Of a stretch of DNA of 64,000 nucleotides, positions 11,435 to 22,503 are shown piece after piece. The DNA is from Cerioporus squamosus (taxonomy: Eukaryota > Basidiomycota > Agaricomycetes > Polyporales > Polyporaceae). The position numbers and the translations under genes were made by a program. The notes under the pieces were generated by a model, which worked only from the letters and a program-made list of their open reading frames with translations, was not told the DNA's origin and did not search any database. Location: NCBI GenBank assembly GCA_022592435.1, contig JABYQS010000008.1, forward strand, positions 310,001 through 374,000, in the 5' to 3' direction. Numbering within the stretch: position 1 is the first letter of the stretch; each line of letters opens with the position of its first letter.

Positions 11435-12450
11435 ATGAAAGTGTCCATAGGGCTGCTCACGTTGGCCGCCGTCCTCGCATCGTCGAGCGCGTCACCGACC
11501 CCGGTGAAGCGGGCCGCCCCGCAGGGAGTCGACATCTCCCACTATCAGGGCACGGTCAACTTCAACACCCTGGTGGCGAACGGCCTCTCCTTCGTCTACA
11601 TCAAGGCCACCGAGGGCACCAGTGAGTCCATCGTCCGTCTGGTTCGGGTGAAGGGGAGACTTAACTCGTATCGACCACCATAGCATACCAAGACCCCAAC
11701 TTCTCGGCCAACTACGAGGGTGCGACCAAGGCCGGCCTCATACGTGGAGGTTACCACTTCGCGCACCCGGATGCATCATCCGGGGCTACACAGGCGAACT
11801 ACTTCCTCGCTCACGGGGGAGGTTGGAGCGGCGACGGGATCACCTTGCCCGGAGCTCTTGACATCGAGTGTGCGTGGTCCTTCCTTGCAATTGCTTGCCC
11901 TGCCAGGGGATAATACTGAGCCCCTCGTCGGCCTCGCACAGACAACCCGAGCGGAGCCGAGTGCTATGGCCTCAGCGCGGCGTCGATGGTGTCGTGGATC
12001 AAGGATTTCTCGAACACGTACCATTCGCACACCGGAGTCTATCCCGGTATGTGACAGTCCTCCTCGGTAGCAAGACGGCGCAGTGCGTGCTCACTCTTGG
12101 AAAAGTTATCTACACGACCACGGACTGGTGGACGACCTGCACGGGCAACAGCGCAGCGTTCGCCTCCACAAACCCGCTGTGGATCGCACGCTACTCATCC
12201 AGCATCGGGACGCTTCCTGCCGGATGGGCGTGAGTGACCTTCTCAATTGCCTGTCCAGGGATGCTCACGAGAGAATATTCGGCCGTAGGTACACGACCTT
12301 CTGGCAGTATGCGGACTCGGGCCCGAACCCTGGAGACCAAGATGAGTTCAACGGTTCTCTGCAGGGCCTCAAGAAGTACGTACCTCACCCTGGTGTCATC
12401 ATCTTGCAAAAGCTACCGCTTACCTGATCCGTAGCTTGGCGCTGGGATGA
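11435..12450 (+). CDS. Secreted GH25 (Chalaropsis-type) lysozyme, copy 2, intact
   Basis: N,O-diacetylmuramidase of glycoside hydrolase family 25, predicted to be secreted and to cut bacterial peptidoglycan. There are six exons: 11435-11621, 11684-11869, 11942-12046, 12106-12229, 12289-12375 and 12435-12450 (705 nt, 234 residues). The signal peptide is [20 protein letters not shown], followed by a Kex2-like KR. Active-site elements are all present: GVDISHYQG (first Asp), LDIE at 11857-11868 (DxE pair) followed after the splice by [11 protein letters not shown], then YTTTDWW and [20 protein letters not shown] near the C-terminus. All introns have consensus sites except the acceptor AAAAG at 12105. 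A fungal Chalaropsis-type lysozyme may serve bacterial competition or feeding. Its damaged sister is 3.9 kb upstream. Confidence 0.92.
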
Positions 12451-12603
12451 ATGCTCTCCGGACGAGACTCCGTGAACATATGAGGCATGAATACAGTGAC
12501 TAGCGCTACATTTGTTGTTCGTGTATGATGCGATGTCAGTTACGTGGTATATGATACAGCGCCCGCCGGATAGAGAACAAGAAGAGCATGCTCATCGTAT
12601 GTC

Positions 12604-14635
12604 TTACAGAACCTCGTCAACCTTGGATCGGTGGATGCAGAACCCCTTCACGAACTTGACATCAGACGTGTGCTTGACTTGTGGGGCAGGAATGAGGTGC
12701 TCACCGGTACGACCCACTCCTTGCAGCTGCAGCACACGCCTGCCCAGTCGTAGTTCCCCAACTTCGCGCCGCACTTCTTGTTCGGGCAAAAGATCTTGCC
12801 GGCCATATGGCCCTGCTCCAGGAAGGGTTCCATCCACTTCAACTGTCATACGCCACACGTTAGCAACAGAACTCTGTGCGCTAGCAACCTCGCACGCCAT
12901 AGGCAGCGTGAGAAGGCGGTCGACACTTACCGGTTCGACAAAGTACCCGGAGCACTTGGGGTTGGCAAGAATGGGTGCACTGACGGGAGCGAAGTAGCTC
13001 GAGCTCTTCGCCATCGTCGATGCGACGCCAGGGCTCTGCGGATTTGAACGAGCTGGCGACGGGGCTCCGGAGCCCGAGGCCAAGGGTGTCATAGACAAGG
13101 CCGCTGGAGCTCGCAGAGCCGCAAGCTTCGGGTGCGCCGCGAGCTGCGCCGCCAGGTCGTTGGGGTGCACGAAGGAACTCGAGACTGAAAGCGGCGGACG
13201 CTGGGAAGGAAGAGGCGGGACCTTGTCTGCACTCTCCGCAACTACTTCGGCCGTCGAGAGCTCCTTGGTCGACTGTGCCGTTCCATTTGCAGGACCTGAG
13301 CTTGCTGGAGACTGTACTGGCTCCGTAGACGTGGCTACAGTACCCACGGCGTTGCCCTCGTCATCGGACTTGGGCGGCTCCTCGTCTGAGTCGTCCTCGT
13401 CGATAGCGGACTCGGATAGCGAGTCAGAAGCCGACTGCCCGATCTTCGCAGACGCGCTGTCAAGTTCGAGGAGAGCGCTCTGCAGGGGCCGACCCTCAGT
13501 GATTGACCCCAGTCGCGAACGCGGAAGAGAGTCATGCATGGACGGCCGTCTCGAGATGCCTGACGGAGACATGGGAGGGCCTCCGATGGCCGACATGGCT
13601 GGCTTTACGCCGGTACCGGAGGCTCGACGTGGCGCAACTGCACCGGAGGCAAGGGGGCTGAGAGGCTTGGCTTCATTCATAGATGGTCTTCGAGACGGAG
13701 CAGCAGACAAGACCACTGGTGTCGGTGGGCCCAATTGACCGTGATCGAGCATATGCTCTCGTGCAGCCAACTCTTGCCTGGCCGGTACATAAGCAGTGTT
13801 CGGTCGAAGTCACACAATACATACTCACCTGCACATCTTGCAGCGGATCCTGCGACGTGGAGGTGGTGCAGGGGAATCGGTAGGGCTTCGGGGAAACTTC
13901 GCAAACATCCCCGTCTCGATCTCGCCGTCGCCGTCTGTACAGGACGGTCAGCCAGCAGTCGCATATACTTCGTAACTGACTCACTCATCACTTCGTTCAC
14001 TGTTCTCTCGAGATAGAACATACGGGTCTCCTTGTCACGCTTCGAGACTTTGAACGAAGATGCGTAGAAGATGTCCAGCTGATGCATGAAGCCCTCGTTC
14101 GGTCTAACGAGGTCAGTCAGTCAGTCAACAATAGACTGGTCCGAAGGTGGGACATACTGTACATCTGGACGTGCCTTCCGGATGACTTCAAGTGCGCCGT
14201 CCGCATCAAGACCTTGGGTTACCATGAGGTAGGCAGCCACAATTGCGACACTACGGCCTAGGGACGAGGGGTGAACACCTTGACCGACGCATATAGCCAG
14301 CTTTACTCACTCATGCCCGCCTGACAATGCACTAGAACTCCATATCCCTTGTCCAACTCGGATTGTATGAACGTTATGGATGGTACGAAGTGTTGTAGGA
14401 TATCTGCGGTCTCGGTGTCGTCGATATTGATCTGGTGCCGGATGAAGGTCTGTCTTGCAACATGTCGGACACACGATCACCATCACATTCGAAAAGGGCG
14501 TACCTCATGGATCGAAACTCGTCCCCTCATCGCCGACACCACACTGCGGATGTTGTGTGCACGCAGGGTCTCCGTATCCAGCGCGCTCGGTAGGTCTCCT
14601 ACCCATAAATTGGGTACTATTTCGTTCATCGACAT
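12604..14635 (-). CDS. YVH1: Dual-specificity protein phosphatase YVH1/DUSP12
   Basis: Phosphatase needed in yeast for 60S ribosome maturation (release of Mrt4). ATG at 14635 gives MSMNEIVPNLWVGDLPSALD. The DSPc signature HCQAGMSRS is assembled across an intron with donor GTGAGT (near 14310) and fits HCx5R. Next come AIVAAYLMVTQGLDADGALK and PNEGFMHQLDIFYASSF. A central Cys pair RCKMCR...ELAAREHMLDHG is followed by a Ser/Pro-rich, acidic low-complexity linker of roughly 250 residues, longer than in yeast. The C-terminal zinc-binding domain is CSGYFVEP, then KWMEPFLEQGHMAGKIFCPN, KKCGAKLGNYDWAG and FCIHRSKVDEVL. About seven introns, all with consensus sites. The gene is divergent from the coiled-coil gene at 14808. 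Confidence 0.92.
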
Positions 14636-14807
14636 TGCTGCGTCCGTGTCTCCGCCGGGAGAAAAGGGGTGTCGTCGTCGTACAACGAGGTGGTGGATGA
14701 CAGGAGAGTGAGAAATTTATTGAAGTCAAGTCGGGCTCGATGCGGTCATCTCTTGCGCAGTGAACTCTCAGCGCCTACGCGACTTCACCCAGACCGCCAC
14801 CAACTCC
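14636..14807. promoter_or_regulatory. Short divergent promoter, YVH1 / coiled-coil gene
   Basis: Only 172 bp lie between the two chosen start codons. No TATA box is visible. If the + gene has an earlier exon, the shared region would be shorter still. Confidence 0.4.
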
Positions 14808-16212
14808 ATGAACGGGCTGTCTGCCCACCAGCCTCCCGTTGGGGTGCCCCTCGCGGTGACTATATGCGTGCATAATTCTTCCGACATGGGTGCTGACGCT
14901 TCCGGTGTCATCCACAGACCCATGTGAACCCTGGTGGCGCACCCCGCGTCTCCCCCGCGTTGCTGCGGGGCGCGAGGGAGCTCACGATGATTTTCGAGCA
15001 GCGTACGGCCAAGATCAAGGGCGAACTTGAAGAGAAGATACGCGTTCTGACACAGGAACGCGACGCCGCGTTGGTGCAAGCCTCAGGCCATTCGCAGGAG
15101 GCCGTTGTGGCACGCGTCGCACAAGAATTACGCCTCGAACGCGACACCTGGCTGCAGGAACGGTCTCAATGGGATCAAGAACGGTCTCAGTTTGAAAGGG
15201 AACGGAGTCAGTGGACAAAGGAGCGCGAAATATGGGAGCAGGAACGAGCGAAGTGGGCCGAGGAGAAGAGTGCATTCGCCCAGGAACGCGAAGCCCGCCG
15301 AGCTCTTGAGCAGCAGGTCGAAGTGCTGAAGAATGAGAAGGAAGAATTGAAGGAGGCAATCTCGTCCATGCTTGGCGCAGCAGCGCGAGTCCAGAGTGGG
15401 GAGATGCAGCAGGGCGGTAGTGGATCGCTTCGGGAGAACGATGCTAATGTGAGTTTCTGCCTTCATCACTTCCACCACATGCGTACAGCCCGAGAGCGCG
15501 TTTCAAGGGAGAGCGCATCTCGGCTTGACGCGCCGATAGATGACCTGAGTGTCATGGAAGGGTATAGTCTACACCAACGCGTACTGACTCGTCGGAAGCC
15601 CAGCAGCGCTATGTATCGGTCTTAGAGGCTGTACCACAGGCTCATTCACCCGCACGCTCGACGACACTGCAGACTCTGGCCTCGTCAAGCACGCTATCAA
15701 CGCTCAAGTCGCCTTCGCAAGAGCCCGTCCCGATGCAGGTGCGTTCCACCTCTCCGCCCCTTCTACCGCTCCCATTTGACGATTTCCTCGTCAACTTCTC
15801 CCCTACCTTCTACAACCCTGTCCTGGAACCGCTCTTGGGTCTGCAGCTTGATTCACCGATCCCGCTCCCCGCGCCGTCACCGAAGTCTCCTCGGGTGCCC
15901 GTGCAAGCGCGAGCTTCTCCCTTCCCGGCGCAATCTTCGATTACAGCAGGCGACTCCTCGTCCCGCTCGCCAGGTGTTGCTGGCGGCCCATCTGGGTCGC
16001 AGACGGCGGCATCCACCTCGAAGTCACCCAAATGGAAGCTCGTGATCAGGATACCGCCATCGAACGAGCCACCGCGAAGGCTGATCAAGCCTCCGCTGAC
16101 GCCCCCTGCGCCTGAGGAGTCTATGGAGGTCATACATTGGCCGCGCCCGCCTCCCTCTGACGACGAGGGCGGAGGCGAGGACGATCCCGCTACGGTGTCG
16201 GAGACGTCTTGA
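14808..16212 (+). CDS. Coiled-coil protein with Pro/Ser-rich C-terminus
   Basis: No named family recognised. The first usable ATG is at 14808 (MNGLSAHQPPVGVPLA). An earlier exon is possible because the frame is open back to an AG at about 14760. Intron 14856-14917 (GTGACT...CCACAG) leads into a long charged coiled coil (IFEQRTAKIKGELEEKIRVL, then QERSQWDQERSQFERERSQW and further QER-type heptads). A second intron begins at 15448 (GTGAGT); using the acceptor near 15602 keeps the frame into RYVSVLEAVPQAHS. The C-terminal third is Pro/Ser-rich with a hydrophobic block (LPLPFDDFLVNFSPTFYNPV) and an acidic end (PPPSDDEGGGEDDPATVSET). Possibly a cytoskeletal or scaffolding protein, but this is a guess. 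Confidence 0.7.
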
Positions 16213-16788
16213 GGGTGAGTTTTGTCGTGTATTGTGTGTTTGACGAGTGTCAGGTGAGTGAGGGCGATATGTACGTCGGGATGGGATTGCTAAATTCGAT
16301 CCGCAGAGTATCGTTGTCTTGTCGCCGCTTTCCTGTTATCTTCGCTGTGTCGTGTACTTGCTGTCTGCTTCAATATCCGCGCTGCAAAAGCTGTCCAATC
16401 AAGGAGGAGCTGTGAGCTCCCACATACCATATCGTGCATATGCTGTTGCAGTGTTGCTACCCAGCCTCGTCGATCTGGAGTTGAGACTCGTACATGGTAT
16501 GGGATCGGTGCGTACTAAGGGCTTGCAGATGATCGACCGGTGCGTCATTTCGCTCGTCCCCTCCCGCGCGTAACCAGAGCGTGGTCTACGCGGTCACTTT
16601 GAGGTCTACACTGTAGTGTTAAGTCCGCAGCAGGCAGTGGTGTAGACATTTGTTGTGCACACGCGTTCGAACGTTCGAATGCCATGGCCAATCGCAGGTT
16701 CTCTTTCACCGCCTTTCTGTGTACGTGTACTTGAGCTACGTCAAGAAGTATCACTTACTAGCGGAGGAACAGTCTGGACTCCGGAGAA

Positions 16789-16858
16789 GTAAGTACTAGT
16801 ACCACAAGTTGTACTACTACCGTCACTAGTACTAAGTACTAAGTACTCAGTATGCGAG
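16789..16858. repeat. Clustered AGTACT / TAGTAC repeats
   Basis: A 70-bp stretch dense in AGTACT and ACTAGTACT words, including tandem TACTAAG-type units. Related words occur near 10660-10820 on the other side of the same F-box family, and near 63290. Confidence 0.5.
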
Positions 16859-16886
16859 TTACTTAGTTGCTGCTACATTGAAGCGC

Positions 16887-16902
16887 CGCACGGGACCGTG
16901 TG
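16887..16902. promoter_or_regulatory. 7-2-7 inverted repeat upstream of F-box B2
   Basis: CGCACGG-GA-CCGTGTG, one mismatch from perfect, 253 bp before the ATG at 17155. With its GCCG flank it matches the reverse complement of the element at 10602-10617. Confidence 0.45.
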
Positions 16903-17154
16903 ACCTCATACAAACTATCACTGTCATTGTCAATGTGGGCCGTGCACGCAACTTGAACTTGGACGAGTACTTACCGGACGAGTCTCCCGCGTCCAGCTTC
17001 GACTTCAAGCTGAAGCTGAAAGCATAAGTTGAAACAGCTTCAAGGACGTGCTCATAGTCAGACGCGTATTGGCTATCTATATGTGAGTTTGTTGTTTCAT
17101 GTGTACCAACGTAACGCTAGCGGATCTGAAAGCACGTCGAGCAGTGTCCCGACA

Positions 17155-18863
17155 ATGCCCAACATATATTCGCTTCCCGAGGAAGTCATCATTCGCATAT
17201 GCTCGTATGTTGTCGTGAAGCACCCTGTCGGCTTCATAGAGGATCAGAAGAGTCTGGCACGGTTGGCAAGAGCCTGTCGGGCTCTTTCCTTACCGGCCCT
17301 CACGATCTTATGGCACACGCTCCCAAACATTCTGCCCCTGCTCTCGACTCTTCCGGTGGACCTCTGTGTACGAGAGACGCTCCCGCCACTCAATGGGAAC
17401 GGTCTGCCCCAAGTCTATTTTGTGTGTATTTTGCCTTTTATCTGCATCCGGGTTGTTGCTGACTGCGCCGTTTAAACAGGGATTCGCACGCGTGCCAACG
17501 TCTGCTGATTTCAGTCGCTGGAAGCTCTACTCTGTCCTAGTCAGAGACATCACTAGTCTGCACGATACGTCTTCTCCACCGTCAACCACGGTATTGCCAG
17601 AATCATGGGCTGTCCTCGCTTTGCACGGGCCGAGGCCGTTGGTTCCGTACATCAAAGCCCTTAACGAGCAGGACCTACGCTATAGCAAGATATCCTTTGG
17701 CAGTGTCGCGGCTTCTATTCTCCTCCACTATGACAAGTTACGCACTCGCAACGGCCAACCCAGATCTAGAGCTCGTCCCTCATCTGGATGCTCTCGCCGA
17801 GCGTTCTCCGTTCTTGAGGAAGCTGCACGTCAGTTGGGACTACGGCTCCCCCCAGTGTGTCGTTCCCATGGCTCATCAACCGCGCACCTCTCTCTCTCCG
17901 AGTTTTCGTGCGTTCTCCTATATGCGACCTGTCATAGAGCATCGACGTCTCCTCCGCACTCCGGTCCATCGGCGCCCTCCCTTCCCTGGAAAAGCTCGAC
18001 ATCTCCGTATCCAGCGCTGACTACCCTGCGTTCTGGAAATCATTCATCACCGAACAGGACAGCGACTACTTCCCGCAGCTTCGCACTCTAGTGTGCAAAG
18101 CGACCGACTTGGCGATAGTCGCAGCGATCTTACAGCTGGTATCTTCTCCTCTGGTAGAGCGACTCAACCTGAACAGCAGCCATTCCCACCAGGCCTCATT
18201 CGAGCGGCTCTGTGAAGTGCTCTCGCGCCATCCGTCCCGCGAGGCCCTCCACACCATGTCGCATACAGGCCGGCTAGGCGAGCCATGCGACCTCAACGCC
18301 GCCTTCACCTACCTACTCGCGCTCCCTGCGATCACCGAGATCTACCTCGAACTTCATCGATAGTCATGCTCAGCGATGACACGCTAGAGGCCATGGCGCG
18401 TGCATGGCCGCGGCTCGAGAAGCTCGACCTGCATCACTACAAGTATAACCCAAGTACCAGCTTCCAGGACAACTTCTCACAATTGGAGTATCGGGCTACG
18501 CTCAAAGGGCTATCCGCCTTCGCTTACAATTGCCCTTCTTTGAAGATTCTCACCCTCCCTATCGATCCCTGGTGCGATGCGTTCTACAGGGCTGACGATG
18601 CCGGCGCGCCAGGATGGGAATACGACTTCCGTCCCGTCGCTCCGACCCGCTCCGCGTTGATAGGCTTGTACGTTGGGTTTATCGACCCCACCTATCCCGA
18701 GCAAGTTGCCGCAATCCTGTCGGCGCTCTTTCCTCTCCTCGATCACGTCGGCCACGGTGACCTTGATGAGGGTCTGTACAACTTCCCCGGTTGGGAGGAG
18801 GTGAATCGGGTGCTGAGAGCATTCAAAGGTATTCGTGGGCTAGTCGCCGGGGACGGGGCTTAA
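17155..18863 (+). pseudogene. F-box/LRR-like protein, family B copy 2, multiple frameshifts
   Basis: Close paralogue of the gene at 8636-10409. ATG at 17155 (MPNIYSLPEEVIIRICSYVV) starts the F-box region (ALTILWHTLPNILPLLS). Intron 17413-17479 (GTCTAT...AAACAG) leads into GFARVPTSADFSRWKLYSVL. Three disruptions are visible by comparison with copy 1: an extra base near 17675 (after YIKALNEQDL); a net loss of about eight bases near 17926, followed by an in-frame TAG; and a one-base loss near 18350, where the CDTSS-like segment becomes LELHR and a stop. Each shift restores recognisable sequence in the next frame (TSYALATANPDLELVPHLDA; SIGALPSLEKLDISVSSADY; SDDTLEAMARAWPRLEKLDL). No single long product can be made. 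Confidence 0.8.
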
Positions 18864-18981
18864 CGGCGGAGGTGGAAGCTCCGTAGACTTCTCCGATGCT
18901 GTGGCTCGGTGTGCTGAGGACTGCATGCCCGTTTGAAACCTCTTCTTACGTTCTAGCAGTGCTCAGACCGTATAGTACCTG

Positions 18982-20926
18982 TCAATACGAACTCAGATTC
19001 AACTCCTCGTCCATCCACGTGGGACACGACGCAGGTGCGATTTCAGCGGCTTTCTGAGAGAACCTGTACCCGTCCGCCTCTTCCTGTGTAAGGAACCGCA
19101 CCAACTCTCCAGATGCGTTGTACTCGGACATCTCCGTGAACGACTTGCGCCGGATGTCAAGGAGCAGGCGGTCCAGCGAGTATCCCACTGCTGCGCGCGT
19201 CCTCGCTAACCATCGCACGTACGTCGCGTCCTTGAAGGAGGATGTCAGGACGATCGTGGATAACCGCGGGCAGTAGACCTCGGGCGGTCCGGGGAGATCC
19301 GCCGACAGCGGTACCTCCAACGCGGATAGGAAGTCGCGTGCAGATGTGGGATGGAGGAGGTCCAACACTAGTGTCTCGAGGTGCGGGAGGGCAGGAAAGA
19401 TGGAAAGGCGCCGCAGCGAGCGACCCCATGCTGCACCGTCCTCGGAGCGGATGTATAACTTCCGGATGCGCGAAATAGGGGGAGCTGCGCGAGTGCGGCT
19501 CGCAGGGGCTCTAGGAGCTCGTGCTGCACGATTGACTGGCGCGTGAAGTCGCGCCTGAATACCCCCACGTCCATCGAGGTATACTGGCGCCGCGCCGGGC
19601 TCACTGCGCGTATGCAGTACACGGTGTTCTTCTTCGTGAGTCGGATAGCTTGGATCGACAGATGTGTTGCCGGGTCGCGGGCTTCCCCCGCCAAGCTCTG
19701 CAGGCAGGGCTGGAGCCCGGACGCGAGCACAGTGCTCATGCGCACGATACAGGAGGCGGGAATGGCTAAGAGAGGGAGGATAGAGGACATATAGTGGGTC
19801 AGCGGGTCCGGTCCCTGCGGAGGTGGTGTGCGGTAGAGCGGCTCTCGGAGAAAGAGGCGCTCCAAGTTGTTGAGGGGAACTGGGCCGCCGCGCCAGCCGT
19901 CGACAGACAGCGACAGCGCCGGCTGGGATAAGGCGAAGTCGTTGAGGTAGAGCTCCTGGAGCGCAGGAGAACCATTCAAGACCTTCAGCAAGCATTCCAG
20001 TAGGTTGGGTAGAAGCGGAGGCGAGACAACGGCAAGATGGGTGAGGGAGGGGAGGGGTGAGGAAGGGAGCATAGACACCGTATCCAGACGCAGCATGCGG
20101 AGCTTGGTGCAGCGTCCGCTGAAGAGGTTGACCATATGTGGTGAGGAGTAGACGTAACCTAGAGTGCATTGTTCGATGTTCTCCAGAGGCATAGTCGCGA
20201 CAGAGGACAACTTATCCATCTCGGTGACTCCGCCGCAGTTGAAACCATCAATGTAGAGCTCGCGTACCCTATTTCCGGAGAGAAGGAGGAGGGCCATAGT
20301 GGTGTCGCTTACTCGGCCCTCGATGCAGATGTTGAGCGGGCCACCCTTGCATCTGTCGATGTAGTTATCGTGAAGGGCTTGCGAGACTCTTCGAGTCCGA
20401 TCGTAGGCGCACGACCACAGGCTGGAGGTCGAGAGTGCCAAGTCACGCCAGTGACGACATACCGCGGTGATGGGGCACATTTCACGGACATCTACCATGC
20501 GATGTGAGCGAAATCTCCGCCATAGCGGTCCGATGTGGGTGGCGGCGAGGTCGTCCGGGACCAGAGAAAAGACCAGCGCCATGACTTCGGGAGGAAGTTG
20601 GTTGATCGGTCGGAAGGTGTTGAGCATCAGTCGCACGATCTTGAACCCTTGGCATATCAAGTCGTCGAGAGCCTGTAGCTACTTGTGCGGAGGTCAACTG
20701 ACTGTCTTGTCGTGCATCTTCCGATGCCGACGTACCTCGACGGTACTTAGGGCACTGGATCCACATACTGTGAGTGTCTATACCATGTCCATCTTGAAGG
20801 TACTCACCTTTGGCCGGCTTGAAAGAGGTCGAGCTCCTCGGAAAGTCCTGCTAGGAATGCGCGGGCACTCTCGAGGAGCCTTGCCCCCGGCAATACCGAT
20901 TGGCCCTCCTTACGAGTTCGAGACAT
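18982..20926 (-). pseudogene. F-box protein, family C copy 1, single frameshift
   Basis: F-box protein paralogous to 48279-50184. A first exon at 20926 (MSRTRKEGQSVLPGARLLES) ends LDLFQAGQ at a GTGAGT donor. The main exon begins after a CTACAG acceptor (ALDDLICQGFKIVRLMLN) and holds the F-box (FRPINQLPPEVMALVFSLVP) and an LRR-like body. A middle mini-exon may exist; I could not fix the phase. Near 19475 the sister's CCCTCCTTTCGC reads CCCTATTTCGC, a one-base loss. The frame shifts just after LRAALAQLPL, and the remaining 150 or so residues (ISRIRKLYIRSEDG to PTWMDEELNLSSY) lie in another frame. That downstream part is otherwise undamaged, so the lesion may be recent or a sequence error. Confidence 0.75.
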
Positions 20927-21451
20927 GGTATGTGTGCCACTCAGTAGACAGGGTGTATGCGTATCGAGGCAATGCCAGTGCCTGAGTACAACGAGAAGAT
21001 CGCGGTGCAGGTTCAGTCGAGGATACTTAGAGCGAGAGAGCAAACTTAACGCCAGGATATTGCGGTGCTCCCGGCATTTCCCGTAGGCAGCCAGACGCCG
21101 AGAAATGACTTCATAAAGTCAACATGAAGTAGTGGCCAGGGCACGGCGTTCCGACTTGCGTTCATATACATCATCATGAGAGGACGCACACGAAGTAGTA
21201 GTAGGTAGTAGTCCAGCGTAGCTATGGAGAACAACCAATTTCAATTCCGACGCACGAGATACTTACCGAGCACATCCGTCCGGATTCGGCAAGTCATCGA
21301 GGCTTCGATGTCCGGCATCCAACTGCCTTCCGAGCTGTAAGACCAAGGCAAACCTACCAGGCCATCCGGATGTCCCCACCTCTTGACCATCAACCACCAC
21401 CTTCTCTCGACTCGACCGTCCTTCCCCAGGAACCAGCACACCAACCAGCCC
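20927..21451. other. Intergenic stretch, nothing recognised
   Basis: Upstream DNA of F-box C1 (minus) and of the gene at 21452 (plus). It contains GTAGTAGTAGG-type runs near 21190-21215. Confidence 0.35.
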
Positions 21452-22144
21452 ATGCGCAGGGTTCTCTTCCCGCTCAACGACACTATCGTTGTCGCGCAGC
21501 CAAGGCTCGAGGAAGACAACTCAAGGCCGCATCGCGTCACCCAAGTGACCTTGAAAGCAGAAGCGTAAGCACATCGCGGGAGGATGGGTAGCATTGTGAC
21601 TGACTGTGATCCCAGGTTAGAGAGCGTAGACACGATCACGACGTACTATCTCGTGCGACATGACCTGAGTGTATGCGTCGGAGTACTCACCTATGGCTTC
21701 TCTAATTCATCCTGCCTACAGGAGTTGATCCTGCGATTGGTTGTGGCGCATCAGCAAAGCCCCGAATCCTTCCCGGAAACTCTGTGGTTCGAGGATTCGC
21801 GTTACAGTATCCGCGCTCGTAAGGCCGCAACCTCCAGGTTGCAGGACGTCACTGAAGTCATGCAGAATGCCTGTCTTGGAGCTTCGGGCAGCAAGTGCGA
21901 TTCCAGTGGGGAGGCGACGACCTCGAGGCTTGCGAGCATAAGTGGACCTTCTGGTTCCGAGCGAAACCGTTCCGGGCGGCTTCCCACAGCGAAGACAGGA
22001 GTGGTTAGCGAGTGCGTCGTATACCCTACCAACCAACCTATGATAATCCACATTTCAGGGCTGGATCTCTTTCTCGCAGTAAGGGCTGTCTGTTACGTCC
22101 CGGATGAAGGTACTTGTTTGGCTCCAGAAGGCATTCGTACCTGA
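21452..22144 (+). CDS. Hypothetical fungal protein, three or four exons
   Basis: Family unknown. The case for a gene rests on introns: 21565-21615 (GTAAGC...CCCAG) and 21671-21721 (GTATGC...CTACAG) are both 51 nt with consensus ends. Splicing joins three segments in one frame: MRRVLFPLNDTIVVAQPRLE onward; LESVDTITTYYLVRHDLS; ELILRLVVAHQQSPESFPET onward. A third intron at 22012-22058 (GTGCGT...TTTCAG) would give a stop at 22106; without it the frame ends at 22144. The product is about 170-190 residues with a Ser/Thr/Arg-rich C-terminal half and no signal peptide. Confidence 0.6.
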
Positions 22145-22412
22145 CTCCATGCGGACCGACCGCTCAAATGATGTCCACATGGTGCTTTTATGCGCTCTGA
22201 CCAATGGCCCACGGCCTCCGGGAATAGAATACGACTCCTGGGAGGAGTAAGAAGGTGAGTTCGTCCGCCGATGGTCGGCCGGGCGGGCAAGGCGGGCCCA
22301 GGCATGCGCGCCTACCAGTACACCCTCCCGCCCGGCGGACCGGGATACCGTGCGGCCCGGATTGCCGCACGATGACCACAGGGCTTCGTTCGATGCACAC
22401 AGAGGGGTGCGC

Positions 22413-22418
22413 TATAAG
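22413..22418 (+). promoter_or_regulatory. Probable TATA box of the L-fuconate dehydratase gene
   Basis: GCTATAAGAAC lies about 90 bp upstream of the ATG at 22504, the usual distance in this window. Confidence 0.45.
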
Positions 22419-22503
22419 AACACCACGACGGTCATGCTTTTCCAACTCCTCTCTTCGCTTCTCTGCATCCCAGCTCGACGTCTACTGTACAGAGCCCGCC
22501 AGG

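Larger units (their letters stand above)
16213..17154. other. Intergenic stretch upstream of F-box B2
   Basis: No gene supported. It contains an AGTACT-rich cluster (16789-16858) and a copy of the 7-2-7 inverted repeat. Confidence 0.4.

Noticed and set aside
13160..13738. 192-codon + strand frame
   Set aside because: Antisense to the low-complexity Ser/Pro linker of YVH1.
16789..16858. AGTACT cluster considered as a possible transposon end
   Set aside because: No matching inverted partner, target-site duplication or transposase nearby; reported only as a simple repeat.
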